The translations under genes were made by a program, and so were the position numbers. A DNA stretch of 64,000 nt, taken from positions 1-64,000 of the forward strand of contig CANMAW010000001.1 in NCBI GenBank assembly GCA_947495915.1. Reading direction: 5' to 3'. Every line of letters begins with the position of its first letter. The first letter of the stretch is position 1. Below the pieces are notes generated by a model. It had not been told where the DNA came from. It worked only from the letters and a program-made list of their open reading frames with translations, and did no database searches. This stretch comes from Maribacter algarum (ex Lu et al. 2025) (nom. illeg.) (GTDB lineage Bacteria > Bacteroidota > Bacteroidia > Flavobacteriales > Flavobacteriaceae). Shown here one piece after another: positions 8,429-17,486 of this stretch.

Positions 8429-10075
8429 TCATTTAGCTTTGTTTCCTTCCCAACCTTTATTGAATTGAGTCAATAAATTTTGAACTATTTGCGAATTTTC
8501 ACTTGCAATATTTATGGTTTCGTTAGGGTCAATGGTGTGGTCATATAACTCAAAGTAGACGGGTTTAGACTGTGGTTTTGTATAATCTTTCCAAAGTGTA
8601 AACCGATATTTAGATGTTCGCATAGAATAGCCCATTAATCTATTTTCGAATAAATCTCTATTCCAAGCATCACCCTGTTGCTGTTTAATTTTCTCCTCTA
8701 CTTCCTGAATTAGTGGACCAAATGAAGTTTCCCTCATACCTGTAGACAATGGATTTGCCGCCCATTCTCGTAATGCAGGAGTAGGAAATTGTGAAAAAGC
8801 TGCAGTTTTCCATTCTTGATTAGGATTGGTGAGTAAAGGTTTAAAACTTTGTCCTTCTAAATGCTTTGGTAAAGCCACTTCTGCCAAATCACATAACGTT
8901 GGATACATGTCTACCAATTCTACCAAAGCATCTGTTTTAGTTCCTTTCACTGTAGCGGGCATATTTGGTGTTGTTACGATTAGCGGCACTCTCGTTGCAA
9001 TCTCATAGTTAGTAGCTTTACCCCATATACCCATATCGCCTAAGTGCCAACCATGATCACTCCACAACATTACAATGGTATTCTCTCGCAGGCCAGCCTC
9101 TTCTAATGCATTTAGCATTTTTCCTATTTGTGCATCAACATAACTAACAGTAGCGAGATATGCTCGCTTTAAATTCTTAGCTTGTACCTCATCAATAGAA
9201 CCATAATTAGGGATATCTGCACGGGCACGTAATTCAAAAGATGCGTGAAGGCCCATTGTTGCTCCATTTTTAGGGCCTTCATGTTGATCGGTCATATGAA
9301 GATCTTTACCTTCATACAAATCCCAATACTTTTTTGGAGCAATCCATTCTAAATGTGGTTTTAAAAACCCTAATCCTAAAAAGAAAGGCTTATCATTTTT
9401 AGCCATTTCTTTCATTGTCTCAATAGCTAATTCGGTATTATGACCATCTGCATAGGTATTATCAGGAGCATCTGCAAACTCATATGCGGGGCCTTTACCT
9501 AAGCCATTTCTTGGAGCATTTTCGCCATATTTTGCAATGACCTCTTTCTGATTTTTTCTGAACATTTCCTGGTTTTCAGGAAGTACATATCCCCTAATTC
9601 GATTTGGCATTGGAGCTACGTCAGGTCCTGAATAGGCTTTTCGACTCCAAGAAAGTTCTTCATCGGTATAACCAGGGTGAAAAATTTTACCAGTGTATAC
9701 CGTTTCATAGCCATTCATTTTCAAATGCTGTGGTAACGTTACAATATCTGGATTTAAATCTCTGAAATATGAAAAATTTTCTATCACCTTTATGGTTTCC
9801 GGTCGAGCACCAGTCATCACACTTGCTCGTGACGGACTACATATTGCTTCTTGACAATAGGCATTATTAAACAATAAACCTTCTGCTGCAAGCGCATTTA
9901 TGTTAGGTGTAATAGCTACTTCAGAACCATAAGCACCTATTTCTGGCCTAAGATCGTCAATGGCAATAAAAAGAATATTGGGCCTATTAACTACTGTATC
10001 AAAAGACTTTTCCTTTTTAGTTTTACAGCTCCATAAAACAATACTGATACATATAAAAATGGTTGCTCGTTTCAT
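8429..10075 (-). CDS. S1-type sulfatase, iduronate-2-sulfatase-like, lipoprotein (paralogue)
   Basis: A 548-residue paralogue of the preceding sulfatase. The maturation motif is C-S-P-S-R (Cys79) instead of C-G-P-S-R, still within the C-x-P/A-x-R rule. It keeps NILFIAIDDLRPEIGAYG, FSYFRDLNPDIVTLPQHL, LSWSRKAY and WSDHGWHLGDMGIWGKATNYE. The short signal peptide ends in the lipobox VLWSC (Cys17). Gaps of 78 bp to the next gene and 177 bp upstream leave room for local promoters or processing sites. A near-consensus -7 box on the minus strand (TATCTTTA, about 45 bp before the start) may give it its own promoter. Confidence 0.9.
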   Translation of the reverse strand: MKRATIFICISIVLWSCKTKKEKSFDTVVNRPNILFIAIDDLRPEIGAYGSEVAITPNINALAAEGLLFNNAYCQEAICSPSRASVMTGARPETIKVIENFSYFRDLNPDIVTLPQHLKMNGYETVYTGKIFHPGYTDEELSWSRKAYSGPDVAPMPNRIRGYVLPENQEMFRKNQKEVIAKYGENAPRNGLGKGPAYEFADAPDNTYADGHNTELAIETMKEMAKNDKPFFLGLGFLKPHLEWIAPKKYWDLYEGKDLHMTDQHEGPKNGATMGLHASFELRARADIPNYGSIDEVQAKNLKRAYLATVSYVDAQIGKMLNALEEAGLRENTIVMLWSDHGWHLGDMGIWGKATNYEIATRVPLIVTTPNMPATVKGTKTDALVELVDMYPTLCDLAEVALPKHLEGQSFKPLLTNPNQEWKTAAFSQFPTPALREWAANPLSTGMRETSFGPLIQEVEEKIKQQQGDAWNRDLFENRLMGYSMRTSKYRFTLWKDYTKPQSKPVYFELYDHTIDPNETINIASENSQIVQNLLTQFNKGWEGNKAK

Positions 10076-10252
10076 ACTTTCATTTCTGCCTTTTATCTAT
10101 AAATATTTTAATGAACAACTAAAGATATACTCTTTTACTTGCTTCCTTTACTCAGATCATCGTTACACTTATTCGAGGTAAGATTGACTTAAAAATCAAC
10201 TACATAACCAAGAATGCCTCGTTATAAATCTGAATATTCATCCTTTAAATTG

Positions 10253-12331
10253 TTATTCATTCCACACCATTGGCATGAAAACAGTCATTTCGCCATTGCC
10301 TCTATTACTCCATGCGTAATATGGAATCAAATGTGTTTTATAACTTTTAAAATCAGGCTGAATGACCTCGTTATACATACCAGCACTTTTGTTTTTACGA
10401 ATTAATATTTCGCCATCTATGGTGGTTAAACCGCCTAAATAATCTGGTCTGTAGGTAGGTTTCAATATTGATTTAGTCGATATATAAGCGTCAAAAATAT
10501 TGGTGTCTTTTGGCAAGTCTGCTGACTCAATGCAATACACCACCGGACCTCTCTTAACCGCTACCTGATTACGTGTTTCTTCAATTCTAGGGTGGCCTTC
10601 AATATACTTTACATTCATAGGCATTTCTAGTTTTATAACATCACCTGCTTTCCAAATTCTTTCAATTTTAGCGAAGCTGCCTGCGACTACATTATCAATT
10701 GTTTCACCATTTACATTAACGGTACTACCTTTTGCCCATTCTGGTATTCTTAACATCATTTCAAAGGGCTCTTTCTTACTTTCATCTATAGTAATCTCAA
10801 CTTCACCCTCCCATGGGTAATTGCTTTTTTGTGTAAGTTTAATCGGAGAGCCGTCAAGCAATGTAGTTTCTAATTTATTCCCTCCATATAGGTTAACAGC
10901 AATTCCATTTTCAGACTTACTATATGCCCATCCTGGAGATTTAGCAATCGTTCTTACCAAATTTGGGGGGCAGCAAAAACATTTTAAATAAGGTTGACGC
11001 TCAGGAAATTCTACATTCATTTTTTCATATTCTAAAGCGCCATTAATTTTGCGAAGAGGGTTAGAATAATAGTAATCTTTCCCTTCTAAACTGATACCTG
11101 ACAGTCCGCTATTATGAAGCACCAATTCCATTACATCACCATGTTTAGAATCACCGCTAAGCCCTAACATTCGGTAATTGAACATGGAATTGCATATGTT
11201 GGCACAGGTTTCATTATAGGCTGTCATATTGGGCATCATATATTCATCTATAAAACCTTCTTCGATTTTATCTAACCTTGAAGATCTGCCGTAGTGGGTT
11301 TGCCCAAGAGCACCTGTTATGTACATTTTTTTGTTGGTAACGTTGTCCCAAAGTCGATCTAAGGCATCTATCAAAGCTTTTTCACCAGTTTCTGCATATA
11401 CATCTGCAGCGCCAGCATAATAATATAATGCGAGTACGGCATGACCTACTGCTTCTGTTTCTTCCCTTAACGGAACTCTTTCTTGAACCATATCACCAAT
11501 AGGATAGCCCTTAGTTGTAGTATCATCTACAATTTCAAATGTGCCTCTAAGATTAATAAACTGCTCTGCCAGCTCTAAATAGCGTTTGTCATTCGTTGTT
11601 CTATACAACTCTACCAAGCCCATTATTTGAGTTTGATTAAAGCCAAATCTTTTCAACGAATCATCAATAGGTACGAATAACTTATATAGGTAATCGGCAT
11701 GCTTAATAGCGATATCTAATAAATTAGTTTTACCGGTAATTCTATGGTGAATGCATGCAGCAGTTAAAAGATGTCCGCTATTGTACAATTCATGATACCT
11801 TCTATTGGTGAAAGGGTCAATATCATCTCTAATTATAATTGGAGTAGATAAGTAGCCATCATCTTGTTGCGCCTTTGCTATTACCTCAATAATTTCGTCT
11901 AGCTCTTTTGCGATATCTTCATTTTTATTTACTCCGTATAGATACATATTAGCCTCCATCCACTTATAAAAATCACCGTCATGCCACCAAAAACCTTTAT
12001 GTTCGCCCTCTTTAAGGCCTGCTGCAATTTTAAAGTTATTATACCCATGACCTACATCTCCTTTTAAGATTTCACCCATATGGGGAATCATCACTTGTTC
12101 AGCAATTCTCCATTTTTCTGCCCAAAAACCTTCGGTCCATCTACAGTCTCCGATATCAATACTTTTTAGTTTTACATGTGGACTATTAGTGTTATTGATA
12201 ATTCCGGCATTCTTATCTAGCGACAAAGCCGTTTTGTTGTTATTATGAGCCGTAGATACCGTTTTTTGATCTTGTTTACAGGAAAGGAATAGTGCAAAAA
12301 GACTGAAGCCTAGCAAAGAAAGTTTTTTCAT
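10253..12331 (-). CDS. GH127-family glycosidase, lipoprotein
   Basis: A 692-residue glycoside hydrolase family 127 (former DUF1680) protein with an alpha/alpha-barrel. The metal and nucleophile residues match the HypBA1 pattern: Glu374 and Cys376 in NETC, and Cys453 and Cys454 in CFCCPPN. The Zn-bound cysteine acts as nucleophile in this family. The signal peptide ends in the lipobox LFLSC (Cys18), so this copy is membrane-anchored outside the cytoplasm. GH127 members include beta-L-arabinofuranosidases, but in carrageenan loci they release 3,6-anhydro-D-galactose from neocarrabiose-type ends. The surrounding sulfatases and anhydrogalactose-pathway genes favour that second role. Confidence 0.88.
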   Translation of the reverse strand: MKKLSLLGFSLFALFLSCKQDQKTVSTAHNNNKTALSLDKNAGIINNTNSPHVKLKSIDIGDCRWTEGFWAEKWRIAEQVMIPHMGEILKGDVGHGYNNFKIAAGLKEGEHKGFWWHDGDFYKWMEANMYLYGVNKNEDIAKELDEIIEVIAKAQQDDGYLSTPIIIRDDIDPFTNRRYHELYNSGHLLTAACIHHRITGKTNLLDIAIKHADYLYKLFVPIDDSLKRFGFNQTQIMGLVELYRTTNDKRYLELAEQFINLRGTFEIVDDTTTKGYPIGDMVQERVPLREETEAVGHAVLALYYYAGAADVYAETGEKALIDALDRLWDNVTNKKMYITGALGQTHYGRSSRLDKIEEGFIDEYMMPNMTAYNETCANICNSMFNYRMLGLSGDSKHGDVMELVLHNSGLSGISLEGKDYYYSNPLRKINGALEYEKMNVEFPERQPYLKCFCCPPNLVRTIAKSPGWAYSKSENGIAVNLYGGNKLETTLLDGSPIKLTQKSNYPWEGEVEITIDESKKEPFEMMLRIPEWAKGSTVNVNGETIDNVVAGSFAKIERIWKAGDVIKLEMPMNVKYIEGHPRIEETRNQVAVKRGPVVYCIESADLPKDTNIFDAYISTKSILKPTYRPDYLGGLTTIDGEILIRKNKSAGMYNEVIQPDFKSYKTHLIPYYAWSNRGNGEMTVFMPMVWNE

Positions 12332-12393
12332 TTTATATCAAGTTAAATAGGACTACAAGTAAGAAAAATCAAGTCTTAACTATACTGTGATAA

Positions 12394-12417
12394 TTAACTA
12401 TAACCTACACTATTTTA
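12394..12417 (-). promoter_or_regulatory. Candidate regulatory motif upstream of the lipoprotein GH127 gene
   Basis: A 24-bp segment (plus strand TTAAC-N4-ACCTACACTAT-N-TTA) is repeated almost unchanged at 30059-30082 upstream of the permease gene. It lies about 63 bp before the GH127 start, a suitable place for an activator such as the AraC protein encoded at 31695-32591. This is a sequence similarity only; binding is inferred. Confidence 0.35.
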
Positions 12418-12460
12418 CCCCTTTAAACAATGCCAAAAAATAATTACATGAATAAAAAGC

Positions 12461-14446
12461 CTAATTCCACACCACAGGAACAAACACTGTCATTTCTGCT
12501 TGACCTCTGTTACTCCATGAAAAATAAGGTACAAATTTAGTTTTAAATGATTCCCATTGAGGCTTAGCAATCGTATGATACATGCCTTCTGATTTATCTT
12601 GACGAATAAGTACTTCACCCTTAATTGTCGTAATTCCCCCTAAAAAATCAGGCTGAAATTCAGCTTCTAGTATTGTATTACCATTAAAATAAACATCAAG
12701 TACTTCCGTGTTTTTTGGCAAATCAGGCGATTCTATGCAATATACAATCGGACCTCGTTTAATAGCGATTTGATTTCGAACCTCCTCAATTCTTGGATGT
12801 CCTTCAACGAGATTGATATCCATAGGGAGATCTAATTGAATAACAGTACCCTCTTTCCATTCTCTTTCAATTTTAGCAAATTCACCTGGCTTAAAATCTA
12901 TTTCAATGGGTTCTCCATCAATTTCAATAGTTGCTGATTTAGCCCAATCTGGTATACGAAAGGCGATTTCGAAAGCCTCTGATTTACATGCGTCAATTGT
13001 AAGACTAATGCGACCATTCCAAGGGTAATCAGTTTCTTGAGTAAGTTGAATTGATGACCCATCTTTTAGATTTGACTTCAATACATTTGAACCATACAAG
13101 TTTACCGTAACCCCGTTATCTAAAATGCTATATGACCAACCAGAAACCTTAGCAATGGTTCTAACTAAATTTGGCGGACAACAAAAACACTCTAGATACG
13201 GTTCTCTATTTGGTGTTTCAGTAACATTCTCGTGTGCTTCATAATCTCTTGTATTATTAATCATTCGAAGCGGGTTTGCATAAAAGTATTCTTTACCAGT
13301 AAGACTAATACCAGAAAGTCCACTATTGTAAAGTACAAGTTCTATAATATCCATATACTTTGATTCTCCATGAATATTAAACATGCGATAGCTGAACATG
13401 GCATTACACAAATTAGCACACGTTTCATTGTAAGCTGTCATGTTAGGCATCATATAAGCATCAATAAATCCTTCTTCAATCATGTCTAAATTCGTAGAAG
13501 CACCATAGTGCGCCTGACCAACAGCCCCAGTAACATACATTTTCTTCTGAGTAACGTTTTCCCATAAATTATCTAAGGCATCTAGCAAAGCCTTCTCTCC
13601 GGTCTCAGCATATACATCTGCTGCTCCTGCATAATAATACAAGGCCAAAACCGCATGACCTACAGCTTCTTTAGAAGCTCTCAAAGGTGTTCGTTCTTGC
13701 ACCATATCACCAATAGGGTACCCTATAGTAGTATCATCGTGTTTTACCTCATATTTACCACGATTGTTTATAAACTTTTCAGCAAGTTTTAAATATTTTG
13801 AATCGCCTGTTGTTCTATACAATGCGACCAATCCCATAATTTGTGTTTGATTAAATCCGAAACGGGCATAACGTTTAGATTCAGGCATAAAAATAGTGTG
13901 GAGTAAATTTGCGTGCTTTACCGCGATTTTCAAAAAATTCTCTTGCCCAGTTACTTTATGATGTACGCAAGCCGCTATTAAAAGATGTCCGGTATTGTAC
14001 ATTTCATGGTACTTTCTATTTTCGTAACGATCAACATTTTTACGCAACTGAATTTGAGTTTGTAAATATCCATCCTCTTCTTGAGCCTGTGAGATAATGG
14101 AAATATATTCATCAATTTCTTCAAGCAAACTCTTATTTTTCGTATACGCATAAACGTATATTTTTGCTTCAATAAATTTGTAGAAATCACCATCATGCCA
14201 AAACATACCTTTATGTTCGCCTTGTTTTAAACCTGCTGCTATTTTGAAATTGTTTAATGCATGACCAATATCTCCACAAAGCACATCTCCCATATAGGGC
14301 ACCATTACATCTTCTGCATTTTTAAATTTTTCAGCCCAGAAACCGGTGGTCCACCTGCAATCTCCTATTGCAATAGTGTTTAACATTTTGTTGGGGTTTG
14401 AGGTTAATATATTTTTTGAGTTACGTTCTACTTTTGAAGTGCTCAT
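12461..14446 (-). CDS. GH127-family glycosidase without signal peptide
   Basis: A 661-residue paralogue of the neighbouring GH127 protein, similar along its whole length. The catalytic set is intact: Glu341 and Cys343 (NETC), Cys422 and Cys423 (CFCCPPN). Unlike its neighbour it begins with a polar tail (MSTSKVERNS...) and no signal or lipobox, so it should be cytoplasmic. An internal Met21 (MLNTIAIGDCRW) is an alternative start and does not create a signal either. A split between an exported and a cytoplasmic enzyme suggests that part of the oligosaccharide enters the cytoplasm before the last alpha-linkage is cut. The role as 3,6-anhydro-D-galactosidase is inferred from context. Confidence 0.87.
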   Translation of the reverse strand: MSTSKVERNSKNILTSNPNKMLNTIAIGDCRWTTGFWAEKFKNAEDVMVPYMGDVLCGDIGHALNNFKIAAGLKQGEHKGMFWHDGDFYKFIEAKIYVYAYTKNKSLLEEIDEYISIISQAQEEDGYLQTQIQLRKNVDRYENRKYHEMYNTGHLLIAACVHHKVTGQENFLKIAVKHANLLHTIFMPESKRYARFGFNQTQIMGLVALYRTTGDSKYLKLAEKFINNRGKYEVKHDDTTIGYPIGDMVQERTPLRASKEAVGHAVLALYYYAGAADVYAETGEKALLDALDNLWENVTQKKMYVTGAVGQAHYGASTNLDMIEEGFIDAYMMPNMTAYNETCANLCNAMFSYRMFNIHGESKYMDIIELVLYNSGLSGISLTGKEYFYANPLRMINNTRDYEAHENVTETPNREPYLECFCCPPNLVRTIAKVSGWSYSILDNGVTVNLYGSNVLKSNLKDGSSIQLTQETDYPWNGRISLTIDACKSEAFEIAFRIPDWAKSATIEIDGEPIEIDFKPGEFAKIEREWKEGTVIQLDLPMDINLVEGHPRIEEVRNQIAIKRGPIVYCIESPDLPKNTEVLDVYFNGNTILEAEFQPDFLGGITTIKGEVLIRQDKSEGMYHTIAKPQWESFKTKFVPYFSWSNRGQAEMTVFVPVVWN

Positions 14447-14541
14447 GTTGAAATCTTTAGGTTTGATTACTACTCTAAATTATTTTAAATTTTCGTTTTG
14501 GTAAATTGCATGACATTACTCTTGACATGCCTTAAAACTTC

Positions 14542-16308
14542 TTAATTTGATTTTAAATCTAAGCGTTTTACATCAACGAAAATCGGCCCTGTTGCTAATC
14601 GTTCATTTTTAAAATAAGCATGAAAATTACCTTCCCCTTTTGGCAATGACACCTTCTCAAAAACCACATTTGATTGCCCCTTACTTATAGGTTTTTCAAG
14701 ACTCAGATCATTATATTTTAAATAAGCGATTCCATCTGTATTCGTTTTAGGCAAATGTAAATTGATAGTATAAACCCCTGCCTCGGTTGTTACACGCCAA
14801 TGACCCAATTCATTTTTTGAAATTACTCTTGGTCCTCCCCAATCGAATCGAGAAAGATTTACCATTGGCTGTTGACGGCTACCTAAATGTATTCTTTGAA
14901 TTCCCTTCGCAGCTCGTTCTTCTGTTACTTCATCAAACCAGCTTTCATATTTCAGCAATAAATCTTCAACAATTTCAGGATATTTATCAGCTAAGTTTAT
15001 GCGTTCACTAGGATCTACTTCAACATCATAAAGTTCTAAATTTGAAAGCACTTCTTGCAATTCTTCGTCTTTAGGCTGATACAAAATACCATGTGGAAAA
15101 TCATGGGGGCTTACCAGTTTATATTTCTGAGTTCGCACGGCAAAATGCATATATTTAAATGGTGTTGGCCCATAATGCATTTGAGTATAAAACTCCCTTT
15201 TTGCCATAGTATCTGATTCACCTGTCCATAAAGATAATAAGGATTTACCGTCTATCTTTACGTTATTTGGTAACGGAACATTACAAACTTCTAAAAGGGT
15301 AGGTAAGATATCAATTACGGCACCCATAGTCTTTTTAGTTTGTTGCGGTTTTATTTTTTTAGGCCACTTCACAAAAAATGGCACTCTAATTCCACATTCA
15401 TAAACACTAGTTTTTGTACCTCTCAAATTAGCAGTCCATCGACCAGGGTAAACATCATTTTTAGTTCTTCTATTTCTAGGGCCATTATCTGAAAGAAAAA
15501 TAACTATAGTATTTTCAGCAATATTTAGCTCATCTAATTTTTTAAGTATGCGACCAACATTAAAATCTATATTGTCAATCATACCATACATCAATGCATT
15601 GTCTTCATGCAAACCTTTTTTTCGATATGGCATAGCACGTTCATCAGGAACCTGTAACGGAAAATGGGGTAGATTGGTTGCTAAGTAAGTGAAAAATGGT
15701 TTTTCAGAATTTTTACTTATGAATTCTAAAGCTGCATCAGTAAAAATATCATCACAGTACCCTTCGTATTTTTTAGAAATATTATTATGTTCTAGAATAG
15801 GATCAAAATACGTATTTCCCTCGGGGCCCGCAGCCTGACCAATACCACCGCCTTTATGAACTAATGCCTCTTGAAAACCTTGATCAGTTGGCCTCATAGG
15901 AGTGTTATCACCCAAATGCCATTTACCAAAAATACCAGTTCTATAACCACTATTAACAAGTATTTCTGCTAAAGTTTCTTCTGATGCATTCATAAAATGA
16001 TCTACCTGTGTTACCGCAGTCACCCCAGTTCTATAAGGATACCTACCTGTTAAAAGTGCCGCGCGTGACGCTGAGCAATTAGGATAGGCAAAGAAATGCG
16101 TCATCTCAACACCTTGCTGCCCTATAGATTCCATATTTGGTGTTTTCAAGTATGGATTGCCATGTGACCCCACATCACCGTACCCTTGGTCATCACTCAT
16201 CATAATTATGACATTGGGCCGATCTTGAGCCAAAGTCATAGAATTAATAAACAAAACAGCCATTAAAGCTACAATTCGAGAATAATTTATTTTCAGGTGA
16301 TCAGTCAT
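14542..16308 (-). CDS. S1-type sulfatase with C-S-A-S-R motif, secreted
   Basis: A 588-residue type I sulfatase. Residues 1-27 form a Sec signal peptide (hydrophobic core ending TLA before QDRPN) with no lipobox, so it is probably a soluble periplasmic enzyme. The metal site is NVIIMMSDDQGYGDVGSHG (Asp39, Asp40). The maturation motif is C-S-A-S-R with Cys78, followed by LLTGRYPYRTGV. A C-terminal beta-rich tail of about 80 residues follows the sulfatase fold. It lies 12 bp after the dehydratase-like gene, clearly in the same operon. It differs from the three lipoprotein sulfatases in motif and anchoring, so it likely acts on another sulfate position of the same glycan. Confidence 0.88.
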   Translation of the reverse strand: MTDHLKINYSRIVALMAVLFINSMTLAQDRPNVIIMMSDDQGYGDVGSHGNPYLKTPNMESIGQQGVEMTHFFAYPNCSASRAALLTGRYPYRTGVTAVTQVDHFMNASEETLAEILVNSGYRTGIFGKWHLGDNTPMRPTDQGFQEALVHKGGGIGQAAGPEGNTYFDPILEHNNISKKYEGYCDDIFTDAALEFISKNSEKPFFTYLATNLPHFPLQVPDERAMPYRKKGLHEDNALMYGMIDNIDFNVGRILKKLDELNIAENTIVIFLSDNGPRNRRTKNDVYPGRWTANLRGTKTSVYECGIRVPFFVKWPKKIKPQQTKKTMGAVIDILPTLLEVCNVPLPNNVKIDGKSLLSLWTGESDTMAKREFYTQMHYGPTPFKYMHFAVRTQKYKLVSPHDFPHGILYQPKDEELQEVLSNLELYDVEVDPSERINLADKYPEIVEDLLLKYESWFDEVTEERAAKGIQRIHLGSRQQPMVNLSRFDWGGPRVISKNELGHWRVTTEAGVYTINLHLPKTNTDGIAYLKYNDLSLEKPISKGQSNVVFEKVSLPKGEGNFHAYFKNERLATGPIFVDVKRLDLKSN

Positions 16309-16320
16309 AAGCTTATTATT

Positions 16321-17478
16321 TTACCAATTTGTATAAGATCCATCTCGTTTTACCAATCGAGGTATTTCTACTGGAATAAATGTTTTTGAAGTTGCTAGCT
16401 CTTCATTAAAATCGACCCCTAAACCGGGCTCATTAGGAATGAGGTATTTAGTTCCTTCAAGCTGCGGCTGCAACGGGTAATATGTTTGATCATTAGTTCC
16501 TGGTTGCTCTGCAGGTGTGTTTATCTCTTCTAACCAAGCTACATTTGGGCAAGCCGCGGCCATATGAATTGAAGCTGCCGTACAAATAGGTCCTAATGGA
16601 TTATGAGGCATTAAATCTATATAATGAGCCTCTGCCATTGCTGCAACCTTCATAGCCTCAGTAATACCACCTACATTGCATACATCAACCCTTGCGAACT
16701 GAGTAATACCTCTTTCTATATAAGGCAAAAACTGCCATTTACTGGCAAATTCTTCTCCAATAGCGAATGGTATATTTACCATTTTACGTAAAGTTTCATA
16801 CGCCTCAGGAGTTTCATCGCGTATAGGCTCTTCAATAAAATCTAATGTTCCTTCCGGCATTTTTGATAAAAAGGAAAAAGTTTCGGCTGCTGAAAGTCGA
16901 TGATGATAATCGATGCCCACCACCGGATCTGGCCCTATTATCGTTCTTAATTTTGTAACCCATTTAGAAATTAAGGCTATAGACGCTCTAGGTTCAAAAA
17001 ATGAAGTGCTATTTTCTTCATATTCTGCCGGAGCTAAACGAAGCACACTCCATCCCTCATTGATTAAAATCTGAGCCCTTTCAATTAATTCATCTTCACT
17101 AGTAAATCTTAAAGAAGCAAAACAGTCAACGTAATTTCTTTGTTTGCCTCCTAGCAATTCATAAACTGGAACGCCCAAAAATTTTCCTTTGATATCATAT
17201 AGTGCTATATCAATTGCAGAAATTGCTGCTGTTAACACCCTGCCGCCCTCAAAATATTGACCGCGATATAAATCTTGCCAAATGGCTCCAATTTGAAGAG
17301 GATTTTTACCAACTAACAAAGGTCTAAAATGATCAATTGCACCAATGACTGCTAATTCTCTACCTGAAAGCCCTGAAGCTCCCCAACCAAAAATTCCAGC
17401 ATCTGTTTCTACCTTAATAACAAGCTGGCTTCCAAAACCAATATTAATAGGAAATGTTTTTATCTCAGTTATTTTCAT
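16321..17478 (-). CDS. D-galactonate dehydratase-like enzyme (enolase superfamily)
   Basis: A 385-residue mandelate racemase/muconate lactonizing enzyme family protein. Candidate active-site residues are Asp190 and His192 (GIDYHH), Glu216 (FIEEP), Glu242 (GEE) and His292 (PHNPLGP). All are shifted by seven from the Asp183/His185/Glu209/Glu235/His285 set I recall for E. coli DgoD, which supports dehydration of D-galactonate or a close acid to 2-keto-3-deoxygalactonate. That product feeds the DgoK-DgoA pairs in this window, so the galactose half of carrageenan could also pass through KDGal. No galactose dehydrogenase or lactonase is visible here. It lies eight bases after the MFS gene. Confidence 0.8.
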   Translation of the reverse strand: MKITEIKTFPINIGFGSQLVIKVETDAGIFGWGASGLSGRELAVIGAIDHFRPLLVGKNPLQIGAIWQDLYRGQYFEGGRVLTAAISAIDIALYDIKGKFLGVPVYELLGGKQRNYVDCFASLRFTSEDELIERAQILINEGWSVLRLAPAEYEENSTSFFEPRASIALISKWVTKLRTIIGPDPVVGIDYHHRLSAAETFSFLSKMPEGTLDFIEEPIRDETPEAYETLRKMVNIPFAIGEEFASKWQFLPYIERGITQFARVDVCNVGGITEAMKVAAMAEAHYIDLMPHNPLGPICTAASIHMAAACPNVAWLEEINTPAEQPGTNDQTYYPLQPQLEGTKYLIPNEPGLGVDFNEELATSKTFIPVEIPRLVKRDGSYTNW

Positions 17479-17486
17479 AGTTATTC

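Noticed and set aside
13978-14196. Overlapping minus-strand ORF in the cytoplasmic GH127 gene
   Set aside because: It lies in another frame of the same strand inside a well-conserved coding sequence and has no independent support.
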